32,181 nt of DNA from Rhizobiaceae bacterium (GCA_030065115.1 JASJDO010000024.1:1-32181); one strand, 5' to 3'. Positions 14,079-23,147 are shown, numbered from the stretch's first letter. A program made the numbers and translations. Notes: generated from the letters alone by a model not told the origin.

Positions 14079-14291
14079 TTCGCCACTTCCCCTGGCTTTT
14101 CGTGCAACGCGAGATGCCCCGATATCTCACTTATACGAGCAGTTTTGTATCATTTTGCCTTTGGCTCGACAACGCACCGAGAGGCAAAACAGGCAATGCA
14201 GTTCAAATTTGCATTGAAATTTCATGTATCAGTTGATCAAAGACAAACAGCGCCTAAGATGAGAACCTTATCCGCAGCAAAAGGCATCTTT
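14079..14291. promoter_or_regulatory. Divergent intergenic region between the acyltransferase and ggt
   Basis: These 213 bases must hold promoters for both genes. An inverted repeat TTTTGCCT (14153-14160) / AGGCAAAA (14182-14189) encloses a second short pair CTCG/CGAG, making a bulged hairpin or an operator candidate. No T-run follows in either direction. I see no convincing promoter hexamers. Confidence 0.4.
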
Positions 14292-16058
14292 ATGACCATG
14301 GTTCGATTCGCCCAATTATTCGCCATTTCCATCCTCTTTCTTGCAACGTTACATTCGCAGGTTTCCGCTCAGGACGCAGCAGACGGTGTTGCGCCAGAAG
14401 CTGCATCGGGTGTCACCCAAAAAGAACTTGTAAAAGCATCGCGCCACATGGTTGCCGCCGCTAACCCCCATGCCAGTAAGGCAGGAAATGAAATCCTGAA
14501 ACAAGGGGGAAATGCGGTTGATGCCATGGTGGTCGTTCAACTGGTTTTGGGATTGGTAGAACCGCAGTCGTCAGGATTGGGCGGCGGTGCATTTCTTGTG
14601 TATTTTGACGCAGATGCCAACCGTCTCACGACATATGATGGTCGCGAAACCGCACCGGCTGCAGCAACGGCAGACATGTTCATTGGGGAAGATGGTCAAC
14701 CCATGCGCTTTTTCGATGCCGTGGTTGGAGGACGTTCAGTTGGCACGCCCGGCACTGTTAAGCTTTTGCATGAGGTCCATAGGAAACATGGCAAGCTGGA
14801 ATGGTCGTCATTGTTTGACGCCGCAATTGCTCTCGCAGAGAACGGGTTTGAGGTCTCTCCTCGCCTCAACGCACTCATCACACGTTCGGCTGAAAGTCTT
14901 TTCAAGTACGAAACCACACGCAATTATTTCCTGAGTGAAGAAGCAGTACCACTGTTTGTCGGCACCAAAATCCGCAACCCTGAATATGCTGCAACATTAA
15001 AGGCGATCGCCGCAAACGGGCCCGATGCGTTCTATTCAGGTGACCTGGCAAAACGCATTGTAGACACTGTACAGAATGCTGAAGGAAATCCAGGCCGACT
15101 TTCGCTTGACGATCTCGCTAACTACCAAATCATTGAACGTGACCCGGTTTGCTATACCTATCGTAAGTTCGAAGTATGTGGCATGGGCCCGCCCTCTTCC
15201 GGCGCGCTGACGGTCGGCCAAATCCTCGGAATGTTGGAGCCATATGATCTGAAGGCATACGGCATGAACGATCCAACCAGTTGGCGGTTGTTTGGTGATG
15301 CCTCTCGCCTCGCATTTGCTGATCGGGGCCTTTATATGGCCGATAGCGACTTTGTAAAAATGCCAAAAGGTCTGCTTAATCGTGAATATCTCTGGAAACG
15401 TGGCCGCACTCTGACCCGTGAAGACGCTATTCCTGCAGATGAATTGAAGCCTGGGGAGCCACCCTTCGACCACGCTCAACTTTACGCTCCAGACAATTCG
15501 CTGGAACTTCCCTCAACCAGTCATTTCTCAATTGTAGATGACGCCGGCAATGTGGTGTCGATGACCACAACGATTGAAAACGGCTTTGGCTCGAGACTGA
15601 TGGTTGGGGGCTTTCTGCTCAACAATGAACTTACAGATTTCTCATTTGTGCCGGAGGTTGACAGTAAGCCCGTTGCCAACCGAATTGAACCAGGCAAACG
15701 CCCACGGTCCTCCATGGCGCCAACCATCATTTTGCGTGATGGGAAGCCAGTTCTTGCAATCGGATCTCCCGGTGGCAGTCGCATCATCCCCTATGTCGCC
15801 AAAACGATTATTGGCTGGATTGATTGGGAACTTGATATCCAGCAGGCCATCGAGCTGCCGCATCTGGTCAATCGCTTCGGAAAATATGATCTCGAAACTG
15901 GCACCAGCGCTGAACGCTTTGCCCCTGCCCTTGCAGATATGGGTTATGAAGTGGAAGCTCGTGAACTCAATTCCGGCCTCCATGGCATCGAAATTACCTC
16001 AGAAGGTCTCGAAGGTGGAGTTGATCCAAGACGCGAAGGCCTAGCGATTGGGGAATAG
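14292..16058 (+). CDS. ggt: Gamma-glutamyltranspeptidase, periplasmic
   Basis: N-terminal nucleophile hydrolase that cleaves or transfers the gamma-glutamyl group of glutathione and related compounds, usually in the periplasm. The start chosen is the ATG at 14292 with AAAGG upstream, giving 588 residues and a signal peptide (VRFAQLFAISILFLATLHSQ, cleavage likely after VSA). The frame is open well upstream but that part overlaps the divergent acyltransferase. QSSGLGGGAFLVYFD is the large-subunit signature. The autoprocessing nucleophile is Thr409 in the PSTSHFSIVD segment, giving a small subunit of about 180 residues. GSPGGSRIIPYV supplies the oxyanion and substrate serines. Its stop abuts the converging gene at 16059. 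Confidence 0.95.
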   Translation: MTMVRFAQLFAISILFLATLHSQVSAQDAADGVAPEAASGVTQKELVKASRHMVAAANPHASKAGNEILKQGGNAVDAMVVVQLVLGLVEPQSSGLGGGAFLVYFDADANRLTTYDGRETAPAAATADMFIGEDGQPMRFFDAVVGGRSVGTPGTVKLLHEVHRKHGKLEWSSLFDAAIALAENGFEVSPRLNALITRSAESLFKYETTRNYFLSEEAVPLFVGTKIRNPEYAATLKAIAANGPDAFYSGDLAKRIVDTVQNAEGNPGRLSLDDLANYQIIERDPVCYTYRKFEVCGMGPPSSGALTVGQILGMLEPYDLKAYGMNDPTSWRLFGDASRLAFADRGLYMADSDFVKMPKGLLNREYLWKRGRTLTREDAIPADELKPGEPPFDHAQLYAPDNSLELPSTSHFSIVDDAGNVVSMTTTIENGFGSRLMVGGFLLNNELTDFSFVPEVDSKPVANRIEPGKRPRSSMAPTIILRDGKPVLAIGSPGGSRIIPYVAKTIIGWIDWELDIQQAIELPHLVNRFGKYDLETGTSAERFAPALADMGYEVEARELNSGLHGIEITSEGLEGGVDPRREGLAIGE

Positions 16059-16286
16059 TCACCCTCGAACCAACCGTTTCATATTCTCAAGCAGACGTTT
16101 TTGTTCTTTGGTAAAAGCTTCAATTTCAGCCGCATGAACCGGATCAATAGAGCCAAAGCGCTTTGAGATCGTGGCGACGATGTTCTCTGAACTGCCCGAA
16201 AGGCTTTCCATACGTGCAATCATACGCGCCTTCGTGCACATGGCTTCAGATGGCGGATACTCAATTTCACTGGCTGGACGGATCAT
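16059..16286 (-). CDS. Small conserved-looking protein of unknown function
   Basis: A 75-residue protein that I do not recognise. The start is the ATG at 16286 with AAAGGTG upstream, a strong ribosome-binding site, which supports expression. It has no signal peptide or membrane segment. The sequence is mostly charged and helical (ARMIARMESLSGSSENIV, then EIEAFTKEQKRLLENMKRLV), so a small helical regulator or accessory protein is possible but unproven. It converges with ggt with no spacer and is divergent from NAD kinase across 160 bases. Confidence 0.72.
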   Translation of the reverse strand: MIRPASEIEYPPSEAMCTKARMIARMESLSGSSENIVATISKRFGSIDPVHAAEIEAFTKEQKRLLENMKRLVRG

Positions 16287-16446
16287 GACGCACCTTTACG
16301 CTGTACAATTCCCAAACCACTTTGCAGTCGGGAGATTTGGTCTAGATTACAAGTGTGCCTGAGCATGGTTAAGAAACCTTTACGCAGAAAATCTTTGCAC
16401 CGGAATGCCGGCGTGGTAAGTCTTTCATCTGAATTGGAAGACCCTA

Positions 16447-17211
16447 ATGGCGCAAAACCTGTCATTTCTCTCGAGCGGAACAGACGATGCCGATCACGCC
16501 CGAAAGAAACTCATCTCAATCTATGGCGATTGCCAACCGGAAGACGCAGACGCAATCGTCGCACTGGGCGGTGATGGCTTCATGCTTCAGACCCAACACC
16601 AGTTTATGAACTCGGGAAAACCGATCTATGGCATGAACAAGGGTACGATTGGTTTTTTGATGAATGAGTATAAGCCGGACAATCTTCGCCAACGTGTTTC
16701 TGCAGCCTTGCGCAGTAAAATCCGCCCTCTCGTCATGACGGTGACAGATGAAAACGGCAAGAAACACACCGCGATGGCGATTAATGAGGTTTCCTTGTTG
16801 CGGCAATCCTATCAGGCGGCGAGCTTGTCTATAACGACAGATGGGAAAAAGAGGTTGGATGCCCTGGTATGTGATGGCGTCATGGTTGCAACTCCTGCTG
16901 GTTCTACCGCCTACAATCTCTCAGCTCACGGCCCAATTTTGCCATTACAAGCGCCCCTTCTTGCGCTGACACCCGTAAGCCCGTTCAGACCAAGACGCTG
17001 GCGCGGCGCATTGATCCCAAACACGGTAGAAGTACACATAGGGATTAATGAACCTGAAAAACGTCCCGTCAACGCGGTTGCGGATCACACCGAATTCAAG
17101 TCAGTGCGTGAAGTTCACGTAAAACAGGATATGGATCATTTCGGCCTGATCCTGTTTGATCCCGAACATTCATGGGATGATCGGATTCTGGCAGAACAAT
17201 TTCAATACTAG
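16447..17211 (+). CDS. nadK: NAD kinase
   Basis: Phosphorylates NAD to NADP in the cytoplasm, the only route to NADP in most bacteria. It has 254 residues, typical of the short alphaproteobacterial form. The GGDG motif is at residues 41-44 (VALGGDGFML). The substrate-binding NE pair lies in AMAINEVSLLRQ. The DGVMVATPAGSTAYNLSAHG block is the second family signature. The ATG at 16447 has GGAAG about seven bases upstream. It converges with the DUF2336 gene, leaving seven bases between stops. Confidence 0.96.
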   Translation: MAQNLSFLSSGTDDADHARKKLISIYGDCQPEDADAIVALGGDGFMLQTQHQFMNSGKPIYGMNKGTIGFLMNEYKPDNLRQRVSAALRSKIRPLVMTVTDENGKKHTAMAINEVSLLRQSYQAASLSITTDGKKRLDALVCDGVMVATPAGSTAYNLSAHGPILPLQAPLLALTPVSPFRPRRWRGALIPNTVEVHIGINEPEKRPVNAVADHTEFKSVREVHVKQDMDHFGLILFDPEHSWDDRILAEQFQY

Positions 17212-17218
17212 GTTAGAG

Positions 17219-18763
17219 TTATGCCGCCTTTGAAAGATCGCGCTGCGGAGCGATTCCATAGATCTCGGCATACATTTGATCGAAATCATCCTCAACCAGG
17301 TCGCCTATGAACCCTGCATCAACCAAGACCGGTTGCTTTTGGCTGTAATTTGCACGGACCAGATCATCTTCACTCGATAGATCATCCTGTATGCCAATCG
17401 AGATATCGTCGATGATTTCATCAAACTTCTGATCCGAAAGTTCAACCGTATTGTCTCCGCCCGCGCCTTCTAGCGCCGCGATGGCTACTTCGCCTGCCTC
17501 AAGATTGGCCGCTACAAGGTCGATATCGGCAAATTCAGCAACGTCATTGAGCGTAACCGGAGCAACTTCTTCAAGCAATTGCGCATCGTCGATTGCTGCT
17601 GCAACCTGCTGTTCCATGAGTTGGTTTCGGGCAGCGATTTCCATTGCTTTGGACTTGGCACTTTCACGAGCAGTTTCCGCCGACAGTTTTCGCAACAACA
17701 CCAGAAGATCATCCACAACTTCAGACTTGCCACTTGTGTAAGAAGCTATGACTTCTTTTGTTACAAGAAACGGCAAACGGGATTGGTTGATTTCTGACTT
17801 TGATGACAGCAAATCACGCCAGGTCGCGATTGCTGTGTTGAAAATTTCAAATGCAGAAGCCGGCATGCCGGAGCGTTCATAAATCGCCTTGAAGACAGAG
17901 CTTCGATTTTTTGTGAGCACTGATTCGACACGGGCAAACCGAACACCACTGAGTTCAGAAAGGGCATGAGCGACAAGCGTGATATTTCCCATGCATACGG
18001 CACGCAACAGATACGCGACATTCATGCGGCCATCATTGATTCGCATTCGCACGATGCGGCGGACATCCTCGTCTGATGATCCGGCGGCAAACAGAATTGA
18101 GGCCTTTTCGCAGGCTTCATCGACCATAAAATCGGCGCGAGTTTCCTTGAGCCACTGTTTGTCAGAAACAAAGGAACCAAGCGCAGATCCCAATTGCTCG
18201 ATGAGAAGCAGGCGTGTCGGCGCGGCCAGATCATCTCTTTCAGACAGGACATTGCGAATTTCTGTATCCGTGCCAAATCGCTCGGCAGCAATATGCAAGC
18301 ATTGTTCGTCAAATGGGGCAACCGGATTGACCAACAACGCATAGGTCGCATCACGACAAATGAAAGGAACGAGCTTGTCAACAAGTCCGGGAGATATCCA
18401 TGGACGGCAAGCAACTGCTATTTGGCAGGTTTCGTCACCTGACTTCGCAAAATCAACCAGTTCAGCATCGTCAAATACCGGCGATTGGGACAGTGCGATA
18501 GAAGCAATATCAATGCTGTCCTGAGCCAACATCACCATTAAATGGCGCGGAGCGATTGCATGAGCGCCGAAGTTTTGTGCGATTTCCAGACGTACCGCAG
18601 GTGCTGCATCTTCAAGGAGAATTGTCAAAGCTGCTTCAACGTCCTCGCGCTCTTCGACTGTGATGTCATTGCGCAAGAACGTTCTGACGAGCGCGCCAGC
18701 CGCTTCAATTCTCTTTGAAACCGGAGCGGTTTCGACCCACTCCAGAAAATACTCGATGACCAT
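17219..18763 (-). CDS. DUF2336 domain protein, helical repeat, function unknown
   Basis: A 514-residue cytoplasmic protein resembling the alphaproteobacterial DUF2336 family. The ATG at 18763 (MVIEYFLEWVETAPVSKRIE) has GGGAG nine bases upstream and is preferred to the open extension up to 18793. The N-terminal two thirds are short paired helices with HEAT-like spacing (AAPAVRLEIAQNFGAHAIAP, then SIDIASIALSQSPVFDDAEL). The C-terminal part is acidic and low in conserved residues, with repeated Asp/Glu around positions 430-490. There is no catalytic motif. A scaffold or protein-interaction role is plausible but unproven. Confidence 0.85.
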   Translation of the reverse strand: MVIEYFLEWVETAPVSKRIEAAGALVRTFLRNDITVEEREDVEAALTILLEDAAPAVRLEIAQNFGAHAIAPRHLMVMLAQDSIDIASIALSQSPVFDDAELVDFAKSGDETCQIAVACRPWISPGLVDKLVPFICRDATYALLVNPVAPFDEQCLHIAAERFGTDTEIRNVLSERDDLAAPTRLLLIEQLGSALGSFVSDKQWLKETRADFMVDEACEKASILFAAGSSDEDVRRIVRMRINDGRMNVAYLLRAVCMGNITLVAHALSELSGVRFARVESVLTKNRSSVFKAIYERSGMPASAFEIFNTAIATWRDLLSSKSEINQSRLPFLVTKEVIASYTSGKSEVVDDLLVLLRKLSAETARESAKSKAMEIAARNQLMEQQVAAAIDDAQLLEEVAPVTLNDVAEFADIDLVAANLEAGEVAIAALEGAGGDNTVELSDQKFDEIIDDISIGIQDDLSSEDDLVRANYSQKQPVLVDAGFIGDLVEDDFDQMYAEIYGIAPQRDLSKAA

Positions 18764-18886
18764 AGGTACTCCCGCTGAAAAACGCATCAGCATACTTGAT
18801 AGCGGTAAGTTTTATCGAAAAAGGATTAACGATCGGTTCACCAAAGATACAAAGATTTTGCTAACCATAATTTTGGCTAATGCCGG

Positions 18887-19513
18887 TCACGGATTGTGGA
18901 CTGTTCCATCCCAGCCGGGTCGAGGCATTTCGTGAAACCCGTTTGAATACCCAAAATCCAGATAACCCAGGCGCGTCACCGGCTTGGCCAAAGCCACATC
19001 AAAGCGACCATCACGAATATATTGTTCATCAATATGGACGCCCGTCACCTGCCCTATGATCATGATCGCGCCGGTTTTATTTCCATCAATGTCTACGGTC
19101 TCGACTACAGATGTCACTTTGCATTCTAGAGCTGCACATGCATCTGCCACTCGGGGAGCAGCCACAGTTTGCGATTCAGCTGCGGAGATCCCGAGATGAT
19201 CAAACTCACTCACACCTGACGGCGCGGGAAGGCTTGAGGCGTTCATTTCCTTCTCAAGATGTTCGCTTGCATAGTTGAAGACAAATTCTCCGGTCTCGAC
19301 CGCGTTGCGGGCACTGTCCTTCACACCTTCTGACGCGAACATCAACATCGGTGGCATGCCACCCACTGCATTGAAAAAACTGTACGGTGCCAGGTTTGCG
19401 ATCCCCTCTTTGGATAGCGATGATATCCATCCGATTGGTCGGGGAGCCACAATGGCTTTCAAAGGGTCGTGTGGCAAAATCGATTTGTCACGAGAATGTG
19501 GAGTAAAAAACAT
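18887..19513 (-). CDS. Flavin reductase-like FMN-binding split-barrel protein
   Basis: A 208-residue protein of the flavin reductase-like family. IVAPRPIGWISSLSKEGIAN near residues 21-40 is the family's FMN-binding start, followed by NLAPYSFFNAVGGMPPMLMF. Members bind FMN and either reduce flavins for a partner oxygenase or act alone on unknown substrates; no partner oxygenase gene is nearby, so the substrate is unknown. The ATG at 19513 has GAGG upstream. It is divergent from the secreted protein at 19643 and lies 123 bases upstream of the DUF2336 gene. Confidence 0.9.
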   Translation of the reverse strand: MFFTPHSRDKSILPHDPLKAIVAPRPIGWISSLSKEGIANLAPYSFFNAVGGMPPMLMFASEGVKDSARNAVETGEFVFNYASEHLEKEMNASSLPAPSGVSEFDHLGISAAESQTVAAPRVADACAALECKVTSVVETVDIDGNKTGAIMIIGQVTGVHIDEQYIRDGRFDVALAKPVTRLGYLDFGYSNGFHEMPRPGWDGTVHNP

Positions 19514-19642
19514 GTGTGTGCCTCAATCTGTTTAAGGCTCAGACTTAGGCCTTCCACGGTGGGTAGGCAATGGAATGCCTTGAAATCTTCCCAGTTTTCG
19601 GATTGTGTGGCGAAACCACACTGTTCACCGAATAAGAAGTTT

Positions 19643-20482
19643 ATGCAATCGCACCGTTTCACTCGACTGATATTACTATTTGCTTTGTTTCTTGGCCCGG
19701 GGATTGCTCTTGGTCAGGAAAAGCAGCGGGTATTGTTGCAAGCGCGTTTGAGTGCCGAAGGCCCAGTCATTGAAGATGGGGTTGAATGGCGAATTTTCAG
19801 GGCGTCTTCCGCGACAACCGGAAAACTGGAAGAACTTGTCTATTCATTTGGTGGTTCCAAGGCTTTTGATATTGAGCCTGGCGATTATTACGTTCATGCC
19901 GCTTACGGGCACGCCGGTGCAGTCCGGAAAATCAGTGTAAGCAACATTGCGTTGCGTGAAGAATTTACACTGAATGCCGGTGGTTTGAAATTGAATGCCA
20001 CTTCTTCGAGTGATGTCCGAATCCCAAACCGATTGTTGCGCTTCGATGTCTACGAAGAGGAGATTCTTGAAAACGGCAACCGTAAGCTTCTTGCTCGAAA
20101 TGTGAAACCTGAGGAAATTATCGCATTTCCGGTTGGTACATACCATGTTGTTTCGAGGTTTGGAGACCACAACGCTACCGTGCGCGCAGACTTGCGGGTT
20201 CGCCTTGGTAAGCTGACAACAGCGGTCCTGCAACACCGTGCAGCCATCATTACGTTCAGGCTGGTTCGTCAATTGGGCGGAGATGCCGTTGCCGATACAG
20301 CGTGGTCCATCCTCACGGAGAATGGTGAAGTTATCCAGGAAAGCACAAGCACATTTCCAACACTGGTACTGGCAGAGGGAAATTACACCGCGATCGCACG
20401 ACATAATGATGCCGTTTACAGTGAGGATTTTCTCGTCCGGTCAGGCTTCAACACCGATGTTGAAGTGCTTGTACCAAACTAG
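19643..20482 (+). CDS. Secreted protein with three tandem beta-rich modules, function unknown
   Basis: A 279-residue protein that I do not recognise. The ATG at 19643 gives a clear signal peptide (MQSHRFTRLILLFALFLGPG, cleavage likely after ALG). The open frame extends to 19469 but that part overlaps the divergent flavin reductase gene. The mature part contains three modules of roughly 60-80 residues, each ending in a related strand-turn-strand motif: IEPGDYYVHAAYGH, FPVGTYHVVSRFGDH and LAEGNYTAIARHND. This suggests three copies of a small beta-sandwich, as in carboxypeptidase regulatory-like domains. It is probably periplasmic. The stop is nine bases before the malyl-CoA lyase start, so the two are likely co-transcribed. 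Confidence 0.82.
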   Translation: MQSHRFTRLILLFALFLGPGIALGQEKQRVLLQARLSAEGPVIEDGVEWRIFRASSATTGKLEELVYSFGGSKAFDIEPGDYYVHAAYGHAGAVRKISVSNIALREEFTLNAGGLKLNATSSSDVRIPNRLLRFDVYEEEILENGNRKLLARNVKPEEIIAFPVGTYHVVSRFGDHNATVRADLRVRLGKLTTAVLQHRAAIITFRLVRQLGGDAVADTAWSILTENGEVIQESTSTFPTLVLAEGNYTAIARHNDAVYSEDFLVRSGFNTDVEVLVPN

Positions 20483-20491
20483 GTTCCGATC

Positions 20492-21469
20492 ATGAGTTTC
20501 ACGAAGATCCCTGATCGCGCACCCCGTCTCAATCGCTCCCAGCTTGCCGTGCCTGCAAGCCAGGCAAGGATGATTGAGAAAGCGGCGAACAGCGAAGCAG
20601 ACATTGTTTTTCTTGATCTAGAGGATGCGGTGGCACCTGCAGACAAGGAAGCAGCGCGTCAGAATGTGGTGGATGCGGTAAACCAGAAAGACTGGGGGCG
20701 AAAATCAGTATCTTATCGCGTCAACGGCCTCGATACCCATTACATGTACCGCGATCTGATCGATGTGGTTGAAGCATGTGGCGACAGGCTTGACCTGATC
20801 ATGATCCCGAAAGTTGGAGCAGCTTCTGACATTTATGCGGTTGATATGCTGTTGACCCAGATTGAGGCTGCCAAAGGCTTTGAAAAACGGATCGGGATTG
20901 AGGCGCTCATTGAGTCGGCACTTGGCATGCAAAACATTGCAGCAATTGCACAGTCCAGTCCGCGCCTTGAATCCCTGCATTTTGGTGCCGGCGACTATTC
21001 AGCGTCTCTGCATGCCAAAACAACCCACATTGGCGGGACGAATTCTGAATATGCAATTCTCTCCGATGCAGATGAAAGCGGGCACAGAGTATACCATCTT
21101 GGCGACCAGCATCATCACGCACTCTCGTCACTGGTGATTGCAGCAAGGGCCAATGGATTGCGCCCGATTGATTCCGCATTTGGTGACTTTTCTGATCCTG
21201 AGGGTTACAAGGCTTCAGCCCAGCGCGCCGCAGCCATGGGGTGCGAAGGAAAATGGGCCATACACCCATCCCAAATAGCGCTTGCGAATGAAATCATGGG
21301 GCCCGACGCCGAAGAAGTTGATCGCGCCAAGCGCATTCTTTCAGCCATGAATGAAGCCGCTATGGAGGGCAAAGGCGCTGTTACTTTTGAAGGTCGAATG
21401 ATTGACGCGGCAAACATCCGCCAAGCAGAAATGCTGGTCAGGAAAGCGGAGATGATTGGGAATGGATAA
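20492..21469 (+). CDS. mclA: L-malyl-CoA/beta-methylmalyl-CoA lyase family enzyme (HpcH/HpaI aldolase, CitE-like)
   Basis: A 325-residue member of the CitE-like superfamily, closest in appearance to Mcl1, which reversibly cleaves L-malyl-CoA to acetyl-CoA and glyoxylate and beta-methylmalyl-CoA to propionyl-CoA and glyoxylate. FLDLEDAVAP (40-49), Arg76 in YRVNGLDT, Glu141 in ALIESALG and Asp168 in GAGDYSAS match the substrate and magnesium ligands of Mcl proteins at the same numbering. GKWAIHPSQIALANE is the C-terminal signature. It is 20-40% larger than many CitE paralogues but normal for Mcl. No ethylmalonyl-CoA pathway genes are adjacent, so a thioesterase-like or other CoA-lyase role remains possible. 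Its stop converges with cyaC four bases away. Confidence 0.85.
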   Translation: MSFTKIPDRAPRLNRSQLAVPASQARMIEKAANSEADIVFLDLEDAVAPADKEAARQNVVDAVNQKDWGRKSVSYRVNGLDTHYMYRDLIDVVEACGDRLDLIMIPKVGAASDIYAVDMLLTQIEAAKGFEKRIGIEALIESALGMQNIAAIAQSSPRLESLHFGAGDYSASLHAKTTHIGGTNSEYAILSDADESGHRVYHLGDQHHHALSSLVIAARANGLRPIDSAFGDFSDPEGYKASAQRAAAMGCEGKWAIHPSQIALANEIMGPDAEEVDRAKRILSAMNEAAMEGKGAVTFEGRMIDAANIRQAEMLVRKAEMIGNG

Positions 21470-21473
21470 GCCC

Positions 21474-23147
21474 CTACCCGGAAAGTAAATCTGTTGCAGA
21501 ATCCGCCATACAAACACTCAAAGCCTGCTCACGTCCTCTGATCTTGACCAGCTCATGTTTGAACCCTTCGAAACGTAACCCGCTATTGTTGATTGTTTTT
21601 TCCGAGACGATGAATTGAACGCCGTGTTCTTTTGTCAGGCTTTCCAGTCTGCTGGCAGTGTTTACCACATCGCCAATGGCAGTAAGGGAATTGGCGTTTT
21701 TATAACCCATCTTGCCCACTATGGCTGCCCCGCAATGAATACCAATCCCGATGCGCAAGCCCTGCGGTAATTCAGTTTTAATTGAGTTATTCAACTCTTC
21801 AAGCTGCTCAGACATTTTTATGGCGGCATTGATGGCCTTGCGGCAACCGACTTCCATACTTTCGTTCACCCCAAACAGCGCCATGACACCATCCCCGATA
21901 AACTTGTCCAGATGACCGCCAGATTCTTCAATGGCACGCCCCATCGCCGCGAAATAACGGTTGAGAAGAAAAGCAGTATCAAAGGGGAGACGATCTTCAG
22001 AAATCTGCGTAAATCCGCGGATATCCGCAAACAGAACCGCAATTTCCTGTTCATCCCCGCCATGGGGCTGTTCAACCTGTTGGACCTTTCTTAGTCCTGC
22101 CTGCGGTTCGAGCAATGCCGTCACAGACAAGGATTGATTTGGCACGGTTTGGCACGCCAGCCGCACCTCTGGTCCGGCATTAATGCGATCCAGTACCCGC
22201 CTTTCCGCAGCACTTGCGGGTGGCAGAGTGTTAAGCCCCTCATCAATCCGAACCCGGCATGTGGAGCACCGGCCACGGCCGCCACACACAGAAGCATGGG
22301 GAACCTCGGCCAATCGGAGTTGATCGAGCAGATTTACACCTGCGAAAAGCGGAATTTCCACTTTTTTTGAAAAATCCAGATCTCGGTAATTGAGCTTGAA
22401 AGCGGAACGCTGTGATCCCCGCTTGGAGCGCAACCAACGCAGACAAAACACAGCTGCAATTATGCTTGGGACTATGACAAAGGTTACCAATTCTGCCTGG
22501 TTCACAAATGCAATAAATTCCGGCAATTGCTCGGCGGTTCGTCTGAAGGTTCGTTCGACCCAACTTTCACTGTTCGACAAACGCGCGACGCGCAGGCTAG
22601 CAGATGCATATCCAGCGAGCGCCAAAGTCGGTAAGACAATTGCAAAACCAAGGAACCAGACTTTGAATTGTGCATACCAGGGTTTCAAGCGTAGCCAATA
22701 GTGCCAGCCCAAACATGTATGGACCCAGACAACAGGAAGCGCGATCAGGTTCAACACTCCGTAGTAGATTGAAGGTACCCACATTCCGTAAAGTGTAAAC
22801 TGGTATCCCTCCTCAACTCCAAAAGCTTCATTCAAGCCACGGGTTCCCATGACATGGCCTACCAGCAGCAGCGGAATCAAAAATCCTGAGACCAGCTGCA
22901 CCCATTCATGCGCCCGCATCTTTAACGTCTGTTTTTGATAAAGTGCTTGAACCGCAAGAACCACATGAACCAAGAGCGCCAGCATGATCAGTGCTTCGCC
23001 AATCGGTTCCCGCCAGGGCTGAATGAAATATTTCAGCGCATCGTTCATGGCCTTGAGCGAGATAATTCCCAAAGCATGATTGATGAAATGCCCGACTACG
23101 AAGGCGGTAAGTATGATGCCGCTGATAAGACGCAAGCGGGTTAGCAT
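21474..23147 (-). CDS. cyaC: Redox-sensing class III adenylate cyclase with diheme-type membrane anchor and 2Fe-2S domain
   Basis: A 557-residue, three-part protein. Residues 1-240 form about six transmembrane helices with membrane histidines at 20, 24, 61, 98, 143 and 149, resembling the diheme-b anchor of succinate:quinone oxidoreductases. Residues 250-345 are a ferredoxin-like domain with Cys288, 294, 297 and 332 (CX5CX2C...C). Residues 365-557 are a class III cyclase: metal Asp375 (LFADIRGFT) and Asp419 (FIGDGVMALFG), Lys415 for adenine selection, and IGDVVNTASRLE. This is the architecture of Sinorhizobium meliloti CyaC, an adenylate cyclase whose heme responds to the quinone pool. The inference is that cAMP output tracks respiratory redox state. 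The start at ATG 23147 has only a weak ribosome-binding site. Confidence 0.93.
   Translation of the reverse strand: MLTRLRLISGIILTAFVVGHFINHALGIISLKAMNDALKYFIQPWREPIGEALIMLALLVHVVLAVQALYQKQTLKMRAHEWVQLVSGFLIPLLLVGHVMGTRGLNEAFGVEEGYQFTLYGMWVPSIYYGVLNLIALPVVWVHTCLGWHYWLRLKPWYAQFKVWFLGFAIVLPTLALAGYASASLRVARLSNSESWVERTFRRTAEQLPEFIAFVNQAELVTFVIVPSIIAAVFCLRWLRSKRGSQRSAFKLNYRDLDFSKKVEIPLFAGVNLLDQLRLAEVPHASVCGGRGRCSTCRVRIDEGLNTLPPASAAERRVLDRINAGPEVRLACQTVPNQSLSVTALLEPQAGLRKVQQVEQPHGGDEQEIAVLFADIRGFTQISEDRLPFDTAFLLNRYFAAMGRAIEESGGHLDKFIGDGVMALFGVNESMEVGCRKAINAAIKMSEQLEELNNSIKTELPQGLRIGIGIHCGAAIVGKMGYKNANSLTAIGDVVNTASRLESLTKEHGVQFIVSEKTINNSGLRFEGFKHELVKIRGREQALSVCMADSATDLLSG

Noticed and set aside
13992-14291. 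Long N-terminal extension of the gamma-glutamyltranspeptidase frame
   Set aside because: It overlaps the start and promoter region of the divergent acyltransferase gene and places about 100 non-homologous residues before a clear signal peptide.
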